Assembly: GCA_902519695.1 (NCBI GenBank)
Contig: CABYKN010000001.1
Span: forward strand, 23,129-87,128
Length of the DNA stretch: 64,000 nt
Direction: 5' to 3'
DNA from: an uncultured Pelagibacteraceae bacterium
Lineage (GTDB): Bacteria > Pseudomonadota > Alphaproteobacteria > Pelagibacterales > Pelagibacteraceae
Part shown: one piece after another, positions 1-9,136 of the stretch
Numbering within the stretch: position 1 is the stretch's first letter
Layout: each line of letters begins with the position of its first letter
The notes under the pieces: generated by a model
Told to the model about the DNA's origin: nothing
The model's database searches: none
Seen by the model: the letters and a program-made list of their open reading frames with translations, nothing else
Program-made: the position numbers and the translations under genes

Positions 1-990
1 AGAATCTATCCCATACGGATCAACATTAACTTCATCAAAATGTTTTTGAACAATGTAAGGTGATGTTCCACCTTGAACTCCCAATCCTTCAATATCAGGT
101 TTATAATAAATACCCCATAAGTCTTCTGTAATTATTTTACCATCTTTGTCAGAATAAAGTGGTGCATCTGTATCAACATGAATTACTGGAGGCGGTTTAC
201 CTTCATTAGTTTTTAAATAATTTGCATCTACACCCAATACACCCTCTTGTAAAAACCAGTACTTCCACATTTCAACTTCATGCATTTTTCCATTTTTAGC
301 ATCTTTAATGTTAGTAGTTTTTGGCAACTCCAACATATTCCAAAAATCCCTTACCCATGGTCCTGCTCCAATAACTACTTGATCACAATCAATTGTACCT
401 TTATCTGTAACGACGCCAGTAATTGCATTGCTGTTACTCCCTCTTTTAAAACCTGTAACCTTTACTCCTTTATGAACGTTTACACCGTTTGAATTTGCTT
501 TTCTCTCAAGTGCTTTAATTGAGTCTTTATTAAATGCGTATCCACCTTTTTTTTCATGCAAGACTGATGTAATACCTTTTGCTTGCCAATCACTAAAAAT
601 TCCTTGCATATATTTCATGCAATCTTTTTCACCTTCTATAAATTCTGATTCATATCCAATAGCTTTTTGTTGTTCATAAATACTTGCAACATCTTTATGC
701 ATTACTTCTGGAGAAATTTGCATATAGCCAACAGCATTATATTTAAATGCCTCTGGATCACTTTCCCAAACACTAACTGAATGAGCCATTAATTCTCTCA
801 TTGCTGGTTGAAAATAATTATTTCTAACAACTCCACATGCAATTCCACTTGCACCTGCGGCAGTGTCCTTTTTTTCTAGGACAACTACATCGTTAGGATT
901 TTTATATTTTTCTGAAAGTTTCCAAGCAGTGCTTAACCCGTGAATTCCTCCACCAATTATAACAACTTTTGCTTTTGTCGGTAACGACAT
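1..990 (-). CDS. FAD-dependent oxidoreductase, DAO family (sarcosine/dimethylglycine oxidase-like), 3' end truncated by window edge
   Basis: Reverse-strand open frame from ATG at 990 reads MSLPTKAKVVIIGGGIHGLSTAWKLSEKYKNPNDVVVLEKKDTAAGASGIACG..., with a GxGxxG dinucleotide motif; no stop before position 1. Missing from the ORF track because it runs off the edge. Confidence 0.85.
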   Translation of the reverse strand, partial: MSLPTKAKVVIIGGGIHGLSTAWKLSEKYKNPNDVVVLEKKDTAAGASGIACGVVRNNYFQPAMRELMAHSVSVWESDPEAFKYNAVGYMQISPEVMHKDVASIYEQQKAIGYESEFIEGEKDCMKYMQGIFSDWQAKGITSVLHEKKGGYAFNKDSIKALERKANSNGVNVHKGVKVTGFKRGSNSNAITGVVTDKGTIDCDQVVIGAGPWVRDFWNMLELPKTTNIKDAKNGKMHEVEMWKYWFLQEGVLGVDANYLKTNEGKPPPVIHVDTDAPLYSDKDGKIITEDLWGIYYKPDIEGLGVQGGTSPYIVQKHFDEVNVDPYGIDS

Positions 991-1079
991 GAAAGAACTT
1001 TAATTTTTTAGCAAAGGAAAGAATATAATAATTTTTATATATAATTTATATAAATTCTAAATATTAGTGAGAATTTTAT

Positions 1080-1430
1080 TTAAAAACTCAAATTTTTGAG
1101 AGTTTTCAAATATTCGTTAAATTCATTAACAAAATTCTGTGTGGGTAAAACGTACTTTTTTCTATGGTCATTTCCGGTTTTCTCGAGGTAGAAAAATTCT
1201 TTATCACAAGCTTCCTTGATCATGAGTGCAGATTTGGGCCTTGAGGTTTTAAAGAGTTTAGTCTTAAGTTCTTCGACAGATAAGTTTTCATTTAACTTAT
1301 AAGAATTCATCACAATCAACATCATGTGATAATGTGAAGGAGACTTTCTGAAAAAGTAATTACTGGATGTATGGGATAGTTTCATTTGATCTTCCCAAAA
1401 TTCCAATAAATCCTTTGATGATTTTGACAT
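1080..1430 (-). CDS. Small winged-helix (MarR-like) protein, 116 aa
   Basis: ORF with MarR-like pattern (SVEELKTKLFKTSRPKSALMIKEACDKEFFYLEKTGNDHRKKYVLPTQ); its start codon overlaps the stop of the upstream tdm-like gene. Confidence 0.6.
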   Translation of the reverse strand: MSKSSKDLLEFWEDQMKLSHTSSNYFFRKSPSHYHMMLIVMNSYKLNENLSVEELKTKLFKTSRPKSALMIKEACDKEFFYLEKTGNDHRKKYVLPTQNFVNEFNEYLKTLKNLSF

Positions 1431-3769
1431 TAAGATTTTACACGTGTTTTTTGAGGATCGTAATGTGGGAAACCAACAACTTTAGCAGGTATTCTTTTTT
1501 GATGTCCATCAATTTTACCAACTTCAACATTCATACCTATTTCTGAATGACCAACATCAATTCTGCACAAAGCAATATTTTTATTCAAAGTAGGAGACAA
1601 ACATCCACTTGTAACTACGCCAACTTGGGATCTTCCAATGTGAACACAATCGCCGTGATTAGCTTTTTCTTTGCCTACAAGTTCTAATCCAACTAATTTC
1701 TTTTGTGGATTTTCTTTTCTCTTAATTAATGCTTCTTTACCGATGAAATCTGCTGTTTTTGTTTTTAAAGGAACCGTAAATCCAACACCAGCTTCAAACG
1801 GGTCAACTTGGCCGTCAAACTCATTACCAAACAATATTAGACCAGCTTCAATTCTTAATAAATCTAATGCTCCAAAACCAGCAGGTATTAATCCTTCATC
1901 TTTTCCAGCTTCCATGAGCACATCCCAAACCGCTGGTGCATCTGAAGGGTGACACCATATTTCATATCCTAACTCGCCTGTGTATCCAGTTCTAGAAACC
2001 ACTAATGGGATTCCACTAAGTTCTCTTACTCTACAGATTGTAAACCTAAACCATTGTAATTCTGAAATAGAAGGTTGTGTTGGTGGAGTAAAAATAAACT
2101 TTTCTAAAATTTTTCTGCTGTTTGGTCCTTGTAGAGAAATATTATTTATTTGATCAGTAGAGTTTTTAACTAAAACATTAAACTTTTTCTTCTTTGCTTG
2201 TTCTTTTAACCATTCACCTGCGTATTCATCACCACATACCCATCTAAATCCATGGTCACTCATTTTTAACAATGTTCCATCATCAAACATAGAACCATTT
2301 TCATAACACATCGAAGAATAAACAATTTGTCCAACTGACAATTTTTTAACATTTCTAGTTAAAGTATAGTCCATCAATTCTTCTGCATCCGGACCCAATA
2401 TTTCAAATTTTCTTAAAGAAGATAAATCAATTAAAACCGCTTTTTCTCTACACGCTGTATATTCATTTATTACTCCGTGTTTAGTGTAATCATTAGGCAG
2501 CCAATATCCTCGAGCATCAACAAAGTTTCTTGTTAACTTAGAAGTTCTTTCATGAAATCCCGTATTTTTTGTTAGTTTTAATTCTGAGTCTGGTTTCATT
2601 CTAAATGCAAAAGATTTCGTAAATTCTCTTTTTTTTTCATAAGTTCTAACAAAAATGTCTGTAGGGTTCCATGAATTACATGGATCTATATCACTTGGAC
2701 AGGCTGATGTTCCGCAGGTTAAATCTTTTAAAGCTCTTAATATTACATAATCTCCAGGTCTAGCAAACGACTCATCAGAAAGTACAGTATTTAAACCTCC
2801 TGCTGAAGTATTAAAAAATAAATTTATAGCGTGCCATCCTTTTTGTCTATTAACCCCAAAATTTTCCATAGCACCACTTAAGTTATCTGAGCAATTTGGA
2901 TGTCCAAAATAACCAGCATCTTCGTAATACTTCGATGTACAAGCAAGATTAAAAGTATCATGTCTACCAACAGTATCTCTTATTACTTCTACCAAAGGTT
3001 CATGGTCTGTATCATAAAATTTTGAATACAATCCTGGTCCTGGAAATGTATTTCCCATAAAGGTCCTAGTTGTTTGCCAATCTAAACCTTTCTCAATACC
3101 TTTACCCAATTTAGCTGTATCAAAAGCAACAAAATCTGAACATTGTCTACCAGTTGGACAAATTATTTGAATATAATCTCCTTCTTTAACTTCAAAAGAA
3201 ATCGCAGATTGTTTTGCAATATTTTTTTCATCTAGAGGATCAAAAATTGGATCTGGAATTATTCTATGTTCTTTATAGTCAACAATATTATTTCTTTTAA
3301 TAAATAAAGTTAATTCTGTAGGAGGATTTTGTTCATGAACCAACATATCATTCCCAGGGGCAGAAAAAATACAATAACATTTATCTTTTGAACTAATTTT
3401 AATTTTTTCTCCTGGTGAAGTTTCTTTATCAAAAAGGATTGAAGATTTAGACTTTGCAATTTTAAGATTTCTTTTTTCTAATTGACGCAATGCAATTTTT
3501 GAACTTTCTTCTTTTCTATTTAAAATTTTGATTATATCATTTTCTGATTTAGAAGATTTTAAATTTAAAATCGATGGATCTGAATTTCCATCAGAATTAA
3601 AAACAACTATTTCGCAAATTTGATTTCCTTCATTATTAATAATTTCAATTTCATCATCTGGAAAAATCTGAACTCCTGTAAGTCCACCACCATTAATTAC
3701 ATATCTTTCAACTCCAGGTGGCAAAACATTTAAACCAGGTTCATTTATTCTTAAATTCTCTTCCAACAT
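1430..3769 (-). CDS. tdm: DUF1989-GcvT fusion, trimethylamine N-oxide demethylase (Tdm)-like
   Basis: 779 aa. N-terminal DUF1989/urea-carboxylase-associated signatures (CTSKYYEDAGYFGHPNCSDNL, LTCGTSACPSDIDPCNSW) fused to a C-terminal GcvT folate-binding domain (SLQGPNSRKIL, VSRTGYTGELGYEIW). This is the described architecture of Tdm. It sits beside a betaine/TMAO-type transporter. Confidence 0.8.
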   Translation of the reverse strand: MLEENLRINEPGLNVLPPGVERYVINGGGLTGVQIFPDDEIEIINNEGNQICEIVVFNSDGNSDPSILNLKSSKSENDIIKILNRKEESSKIALRQLEKRNLKIAKSKSSILFDKETSPGEKIKISSKDKCYCIFSAPGNDMLVHEQNPPTELTLFIKRNNIVDYKEHRIIPDPIFDPLDEKNIAKQSAISFEVKEGDYIQIICPTGRQCSDFVAFDTAKLGKGIEKGLDWQTTRTFMGNTFPGPGLYSKFYDTDHEPLVEVIRDTVGRHDTFNLACTSKYYEDAGYFGHPNCSDNLSGAMENFGVNRQKGWHAINLFFNTSAGGLNTVLSDESFARPGDYVILRALKDLTCGTSACPSDIDPCNSWNPTDIFVRTYEKKREFTKSFAFRMKPDSELKLTKNTGFHERTSKLTRNFVDARGYWLPNDYTKHGVINEYTACREKAVLIDLSSLRKFEILGPDAEELMDYTLTRNVKKLSVGQIVYSSMCYENGSMFDDGTLLKMSDHGFRWVCGDEYAGEWLKEQAKKKKFNVLVKNSTDQINNISLQGPNSRKILEKFIFTPPTQPSISELQWFRFTICRVRELSGIPLVVSRTGYTGELGYEIWCHPSDAPAVWDVLMEAGKDEGLIPAGFGALDLLRIEAGLILFGNEFDGQVDPFEAGVGFTVPLKTKTADFIGKEALIKRKENPQKKLVGLELVGKEKANHGDCVHIGRSQVGVVTSGCLSPTLNKNIALCRIDVGHSEIGMNVEVGKIDGHQKRIPAKVVGFPHYDPQKTRVKS

Positions 3770-3847
3770 TTTAAATTAGTGATAATTAGTTTTAAGAATA
3801 AATCAGTACTGATTAATTGTATATATAAATTTTAGTATCAACTTTTG

Positions 3848-3876
3848 TTGACTGTTCTATTAATTTTAAGGATAAT
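3848..3876 (+). promoter_or_regulatory. Putative sigma-70 promoter for the tmoX/proX-like gene
   Basis: TTGACT (3848-3853), 17-nt spacer, GATAAT (3871-3876), upstream of the gene starting at 3910, which has a GAGGAG RBS. Confidence 0.55.
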
Positions 3877-3909
3877 TAAAAACTTAATATATTAAGAGAG
3901 GAGAAATAA

Positions 3910-4863
3910 ATGAAGAAAATACTATCATTACTATCAGCTATAGTAATTTCATTAGTAAGTTTTGCAGGAATTTCAAACGCAGCAGATAGTAAAAAACCTA
4001 TAGTAATCCCAACTCACAACTGGTCAAGCCAAATTGTTATGGCTTATGTTATTGGTGGGATTTTTGAAAGTATGGGTAATAATGTTAAATATGTAAATGC
4101 TGATTCACAAGCAGTTTACGAGTCTATAAGAATAGGTGACGTGACTTTATCTCATGAAGTGTGGGAGTCTGCTTTCGGTAAGTCATTTACAACAGCTTTA
4201 GACAAAGGTGGTTTGTTGGACTGGGGTGATCATGAAGCAAGAACACTTGAGGATATGGGATATCCAAACTGGGTTGTTGAAAAAGGTCTATGCCCTGGTC
4301 TACCAGATTGGACAGCTCTAAAAAATCCAGACTGTGCAAAAAACTTTACAACACCTGACTCTCCAGATGGAAAAGGAAGAATGTTGGAAGGTCCTCAGAC
4401 TTGGCATGGTGACTTAATCCCTCAAAGGATTGATGCTCTAGGCTTAGGAGATTTATGGTGGGTTAAGTTTGCTGGAGGTGCTGATGCACTTTGGGCAGAG
4501 TTAGCAGCTGCTGAAAAAGAAGGAAGAGGAACTATAATTTTCAACTGGACACCAAATTTTACTGATGGTGCAGGTTTTACATTTATCGATTTTCCTCCAT
4601 ACACAGCAGGCTGTAGACCAGCTGATGGCGGTGATGGAAAATGTGGTTCTCCAGATGGTTATTTGAAAAAAGCAGTTCACGAGGATTTTCCAAAAACCCA
4701 TCCAAAAGCTGCTAAGGTATTCAAAAAACTTTCATTTTCTACAAGTCAAATTGGTGCAATGGCGGCATTGGTTGACGTTGATAAAATGACTCATGAGGAT
4801 GCAGCTAAAAAATGGTTAGCCGATAACAAAAAAGTGTGGGAAGAATTTACACACGATCATTAA
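3910..4863 (+). CDS. ABC transporter substrate-binding protein, glycine betaine/TMAO type (ProX/OpuAC/TmoX-like)
   Basis: Signal peptide followed by IPTHNWSSQIVMAYVIGGIFESMGN...GDVTLSHEVWESAFGKSF; OpuAC family; followed by cognate ATPase and permease. Confidence 0.85.
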   Translation: MKKILSLLSAIVISLVSFAGISNAADSKKPIVIPTHNWSSQIVMAYVIGGIFESMGNNVKYVNADSQAVYESIRIGDVTLSHEVWESAFGKSFTTALDKGGLLDWGDHEARTLEDMGYPNWVVEKGLCPGLPDWTALKNPDCAKNFTTPDSPDGKGRMLEGPQTWHGDLIPQRIDALGLGDLWWVKFAGGADALWAELAAAEKEGRGTIIFNWTPNFTDGAGFTFIDFPPYTAGCRPADGGDGKCGSPDGYLKKAVHEDFPKTHPKAAKVFKKLSFSTSQIGAMAALVDVDKMTHEDAAKKWLADNKKVWEEFTHDH

Positions 4864-4891
4864 GGCTAATAATTAACAACTTATATAAATC

Positions 4892-4923
4892 TCCCCCAAC
4901 TCTGTTGGGGGGGATTTTTTTTT
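4892..4923 (+). terminator. Rho-independent terminator/attenuator after the substrate-binding protein
   Basis: CCCCCAAC-TCT-GTTGGGGG stem-loop followed by a T-run. Confidence 0.85.
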
Positions 4924-4948
4924 AAAAGAAATTGTGTAGAATACATTA

Positions 4949-5326
4949 ATGATAAAATACCTTGTTTTAATATTTTTTAGTTTATTTTTAATTACAAATG
5001 CAAACGCAAGAAGCACAGGATGCAAAGAAGGTAATTGCGAAAATGGTTATGGCAAATGGGTTTATACAGATAAAACAACTTATGAAGGTGAATGGGTTGA
5101 TACAAAAAAAAATGGCCAAGGTGTAGAAACATGGCCTAATGGATATATATATAAAGGTGAATTTAAAAACAGCGTTTGGAGTGGAATGGGAACTTTAACT
5201 TTTCCAGATGGCTCTACATATGAGGGTGAGTGGTTAAATGGATTTATGAATGGCGAAGGAACATTTACTTGGGCAAATGGAGAGCAAAAAAAAGGAATTT
5301 GGCAAAATGGTAAATTACAAGATTAA
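4949..5326 (+). CDS. Secreted MORN-repeat protein, 125 aa
   Basis: Signal peptide plus about four MORN repeats (TTYEGEWVDTKKNGQGVETWPNGYIYKGEFKNSVWSGMGTLTFPDGSTYEGEWLNG). Confidence 0.85.
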   Translation: MIKYLVLIFFSLFLITNANARSTGCKEGNCENGYGKWVYTDKTTYEGEWVDTKKNGQGVETWPNGYIYKGEFKNSVWSGMGTLTFPDGSTYEGEWLNGFMNGEGTFTWANGEQKKGIWQNGKLQD

Positions 5327-5877
5327 TGTCTAGCGATAATTCAATTAAAACAATTAAAAAACTACCAGAAACAGCAAAACAATTTATTGGACTTATATTT
5401 TTAACATTAGTTATCATTTTATCTTTTGCAATTTTAAATAAAATATTTGGAGAGGGAGATGAATTAGTCAGGAAAATGAAATTAGAAGAAGAAAGAATTG
5501 CGAACGAAAGAAAGCTAAGCGCATTAATTTCAAAACTCCCATCAGGTATACTGGTCACCTTTGATGGTACTGAGCATTACAAATTATCTGATGAACTTTA
5601 TGAAGGTGTATGTAATGCTACAAAACTTATTCCTCAAAGAGCTATAATGGGTGCTAATTTTCTCAATTTTAGAGCTCATGAGCTTTACACAATTAATGGA
5701 AACAAGATTGATGATACATATGTAAAATGGGATGCTGAAAAAAAAAAATGTTATGCAGGTTTTACTGTTAGTGGAAATAACGTAGGAGTGGATGAAACAA
5801 TTACAATAAGCGGTGAAGCATTAAGTTTTTTAAGCACTGGAATAGATACAAGGGTTTATTTTATTAAAAATTTCTGA
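5326..5877 (+). CDS. Conserved hypothetical protein with one N-terminal TM helix, 183 aa
   Basis: ORF coupled to the MORN gene (TAATG overlap); hydrophobic segment FIGLIFLTLVIILSFAIL. Confidence 0.65.
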   Translation: MSSDNSIKTIKKLPETAKQFIGLIFLTLVIILSFAILNKIFGEGDELVRKMKLEEERIANERKLSALISKLPSGILVTFDGTEHYKLSDELYEGVCNATKLIPQRAIMGANFLNFRAHELYTINGNKIDDTYVKWDAEKKKCYAGFTVSGNNVGVDETITISGEALSFLSTGIDTRVYFIKNF

Positions 5878-5941
5878 TGAAAAATAGCATCAATTATATT
5901 GATTTTAATTTAATTAATTTTCGTATACCTTCTTAATAATT

Positions 5942-6973
5942 ATGTCTGAAGCAGTGATTAAGTGCGATGGAGTTTATAAAATTTTTGGTGAAAATGCTAA
6001 AAAAATGCTTCAAGACTCGAATGGCAATGTTGATGCTAAAACATTTCAAGAAAATGGTTGTATAGTAGGTGTTAACAACGCTTCCTTTGAGGTAGAAAAA
6101 GGAGAAATGCTTGTTGTGATGGGTTTATCTGGATCGGGTAAGTCAACTTTACTAAGGTGTATATCAAGATTAACAGATGCAACGGGTGGAAAAATTTTCA
6201 TTGAGGGTCAAGATTTATTAAATTTAAATAATAAAGAATTAATAGAGCTTAGAAGAAATAAAATGGGGATGGTTTTCCAAAGCTTTGCTCTTCTTCCACA
6301 CAAAACTGTTGTAGAAAATATAGCATTTCCTCTTCAAATCAAAGGTATCAAAACTGAGGAAAGCATTAATAAAGCAATGGAGATGGTTAAATTAGTTGGA
6401 CTTGATGGAAGAGAAAATTATTTTCCAAGAGAACTTTCAGGTGGACAACAACAAAGAGTGGGTATTGCAAGATCTCTAGCAGTTGAACCTGATATATGGT
6501 TTTTAGATGAACCTTTTTCTGCTTTAGATCCTTTAATTAGAAAAGAAATGCAAGATGAATTTTTAAGACTTCAAGAAAAATTACAAAAAACAATTATGTT
6601 TATTACTCATGATTTTGATGAAGCATTAAAACTTGCTGATCGAATTGCAATTATGAAAGATGGTATAATTGAACAACTAGATACACCTGCAAATATAGTT
6701 TTAAACCCAGCCACAGAATATGTAAGAAAATTTACTGAAGAAGTACCTAGAGAAAAAGTTTTATTAATTGAAGATGTAATGGATGAATCTATATCTAATA
6801 ATTTAGGTGATGTTAAAGTTTCAAAAGATGAAATCATAGAAAATGTTGCAGAAAAAATATTAACGCAAGAAAAATCTGTAGCAGTTATAGATGAAAATAA
6901 TAAAACCGTTGGTGCAATCAACCCGACAAAAATAATAAATACTGTCTTTGGCGGAAGAAAGAACGGAAAATAA
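5942..6973 (+). CDS. Betaine/TMAO-type ABC transporter ATP-binding protein (ProV/OpuAA/TmoV-like)
   Basis: Walker A GLSGSGKST, LSGGQQQRVGIARS, Walker B WFLDEP, C-terminal CBS-like segment. Confidence 0.9.
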   Translation: MSEAVIKCDGVYKIFGENAKKMLQDSNGNVDAKTFQENGCIVGVNNASFEVEKGEMLVVMGLSGSGKSTLLRCISRLTDATGGKIFIEGQDLLNLNNKELIELRRNKMGMVFQSFALLPHKTVVENIAFPLQIKGIKTEESINKAMEMVKLVGLDGRENYFPRELSGGQQQRVGIARSLAVEPDIWFLDEPFSALDPLIRKEMQDEFLRLQEKLQKTIMFITHDFDEALKLADRIAIMKDGIIEQLDTPANIVLNPATEYVRKFTEEVPREKVLLIEDVMDESISNNLGDVKVSKDEIIENVAEKILTQEKSVAVIDENNKTVGAINPTKIINTVFGGRKNGK

Positions 6974-6976
6974 ATT

Positions 6977-9130
6977 ATGGAATTTTTAAAAAAATATCCA
7001 AAAATATTTCAGTGGTTATTTCTATTAATTGTTTTCTTTGCTCTTTGTTTTGCTATTGATGTTCCAGAAACATATAAATTCATTAGAGGCCAAGCTGAAT
7101 TCGTAAAAGACCCTAATCAAAGTAGTTATATATTTTTAGGCAAAGAAGTAAGATATTACGCCTTTGATGTTTTCTGGCGTCTTCCTCCATTACTTGGATG
7201 GTTACCAATATGGATAAATGACTCCTTGTTTTTCTTAATGAATGAGTGGATGCCAATGGAGTTTTGGAATGAGGACACTCAAGAATTTAAAACCAGACCA
7301 ATAGTTTTGCAAATTAGCAGAAATTTAACAGCTTTTATGACCTTTTTAATAGAATTAATTAGAGAAATTCTATTAGGTGGACTTGAAACAATTGTTGCCT
7401 TTACAAGTTGGGACTGGATTGATGCGAACCCTTGGGCAGAGTTACCAGGTCTACCTTGGACAATAGTTGCTGCTGGTTTTGCAATACTTGCTTATAAATT
7501 AAGTGGTATTGGACTCGCATTATTTGCCGGTTTAACAATGGTTTACATTTCTATATTTGGACAATGGAAACCATCGATGCAAACACTCTCTTTTATTTTA
7601 GTTGCTGCGCCTCTATCTTTTATATTTGGGTTAAGTTTAGGTATTGCAGCTTATAAAAGTAAACGTGTAGAAAAAGCTCTATATCCAATTCTATTAGTTA
7701 TGCAAACAATGCCACAATATGCAGTATTAGTTCCTGCGCTTGTTCTTTTTGGAGTCGGTGACCATGCTGCAGTAATTATAACTATGGTTGTTGCTGTACC
7801 ACCAATGATATTACTTACTTTACTAGGATTGAGAGCTATTCCTCCAGAAGTAATTGAAGCTGGAAGAATGAGTGGTTGTAATAATTGGCAACTAATGTCT
7901 AAAGTGTTAATTCCAACGGCCAGAAGGGATATTTTAATTGGCGTAAACCAAGTTATCATGGTGTGCTTTTCTATGGCTGTTATTTCAGCCTTCATTGGAG
8001 CGAAAGGCTTAGGCTTCAATCTATTGTTAGCACTAAATCAGCTTAATATCGGATTAGCATTAGAAGCTGGTCTTTGTATTAGTCTAATTGCAATTTTATT
8101 AGATAAAATGTCATTAGCATGGGCAAACAAGCAAGTTGATTATTTTGGTAATTTAAATTTTTTTCAAAGAAATAAAAATTTATTATTTTTTAGTATTACG
8201 GTCGTAATTGGAATTTTACTTGCTTATTTTGGATCTGTCTATTTTAAAGATGGTTACAATTATTTATTTGAAGTGCCACACAACAAAGGAATATCAACTG
8301 CTGATTTTTGGAACAAAGGTGTCGATTGGATTTTTGATACCTTCTTTGTTTATATAAAAGCATTCAATACATGGTTAATTCAAGAAGTGTTACAACCAAT
8401 GAGGGCTTTGTATTTAAGGATGCCAGCTGTTGCTACATTAGTTTTAGTTGTTGGTGCTGGTTATTTAATTGGTGGAATTAGATCTGCATTAGTAGTTTGT
8501 GGTTTGACATTATTCATAGCTCTAAGCCCATGGTGGGATAGAGCCTTAGTAACGGCTTACATGGCAACATTTGGGGTAATTGTCTCTTGTATAATTGGTT
8601 TTACGGTTGGCACATTATGTTTTCAAAATAAACATTCCGCAAAATTTATGTTAGGGGTATGTGATATATTTCAAACATTTCCATCTTTTGTTTATCTTAT
8701 TCCTGTTATGATGCTTTTTGGAATAACTGACACTTCTGTTCTTATTGCTGTCATTGTTTATGCAACTATACCAGCAACAAGATATACAATTGAAGGGCTT
8801 AGAAGTGTTCCAGCAGGTTTACATGATGCAGCGACGATGTCTGGTGTAAATAAATTTCAAAGATTAACAAAAATTGAATTTCCTTTAGCATTCCCTCATA
8901 TGATGCTTGGTATAAATCAAACAATAGTTTTTGCATTATTTATGGTAATTATAGGGGCGTTTATCGGTACAGAAGATTTGGGACAATATATCTTAAAAGC
9001 TTTATCAGATAAAAATGGTGCTGGTATTGGTTTAACTTTGGGTATTTGTGTAGCGTTTATAGGTTTAATCTTTGACAATTTGATAAGAACTTGGGTAGAA
9101 AAAAGAAAAAAACATCTAGGAATTGCTTAA
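6977..9130 (+). CDS. Betaine/TMAO-type ABC transporter permease with two fused permease domains (ProW/TmoW-like)
   Basis: 717 aa with two EAA-like loops (PPEVIEAGRMSGCNNWQLMSKVLIPTA and VPAGLHDAATMSGVNKFQRLTKIEFPLA). Confidence 0.88.
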   Translation: MEFLKKYPKIFQWLFLLIVFFALCFAIDVPETYKFIRGQAEFVKDPNQSSYIFLGKEVRYYAFDVFWRLPPLLGWLPIWINDSLFFLMNEWMPMEFWNEDTQEFKTRPIVLQISRNLTAFMTFLIELIREILLGGLETIVAFTSWDWIDANPWAELPGLPWTIVAAGFAILAYKLSGIGLALFAGLTMVYISIFGQWKPSMQTLSFILVAAPLSFIFGLSLGIAAYKSKRVEKALYPILLVMQTMPQYAVLVPALVLFGVGDHAAVIITMVVAVPPMILLTLLGLRAIPPEVIEAGRMSGCNNWQLMSKVLIPTARRDILIGVNQVIMVCFSMAVISAFIGAKGLGFNLLLALNQLNIGLALEAGLCISLIAILLDKMSLAWANKQVDYFGNLNFFQRNKNLLFFSITVVIGILLAYFGSVYFKDGYNYLFEVPHNKGISTADFWNKGVDWIFDTFFVYIKAFNTWLIQEVLQPMRALYLRMPAVATLVLVVGAGYLIGGIRSALVVCGLTLFIALSPWWDRALVTAYMATFGVIVSCIIGFTVGTLCFQNKHSAKFMLGVCDIFQTFPSFVYLIPVMMLFGITDTSVLIAVIVYATIPATRYTIEGLRSVPAGLHDAATMSGVNKFQRLTKIEFPLAFPHMMLGINQTIVFALFMVIIGAFIGTEDLGQYILKALSDKNGAGIGLTLGICVAFIGLIFDNLIRTWVEKRKKHLGIA

Positions 9131-9136
9131 GCTTAA

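Noticed and set aside
280-492. 70-aa + strand ORF near the left edge
   Set aside because: Lies antisense to a convincing FAD oxidoreductase frame on the minus strand.
3770-3909. Possible riboswitch between tdm-like and the SBP gene
   Set aside because: Only ~140 nt of AT-rich divergent promoter region; I could not find a glycine or SAM riboswitch core or convincing stem-loops.
7651-8019. 122-aa minus ORF inside the fused permease
   Set aside because: Antisense shadow of a well-supported permease coding frame; no domain resemblance.
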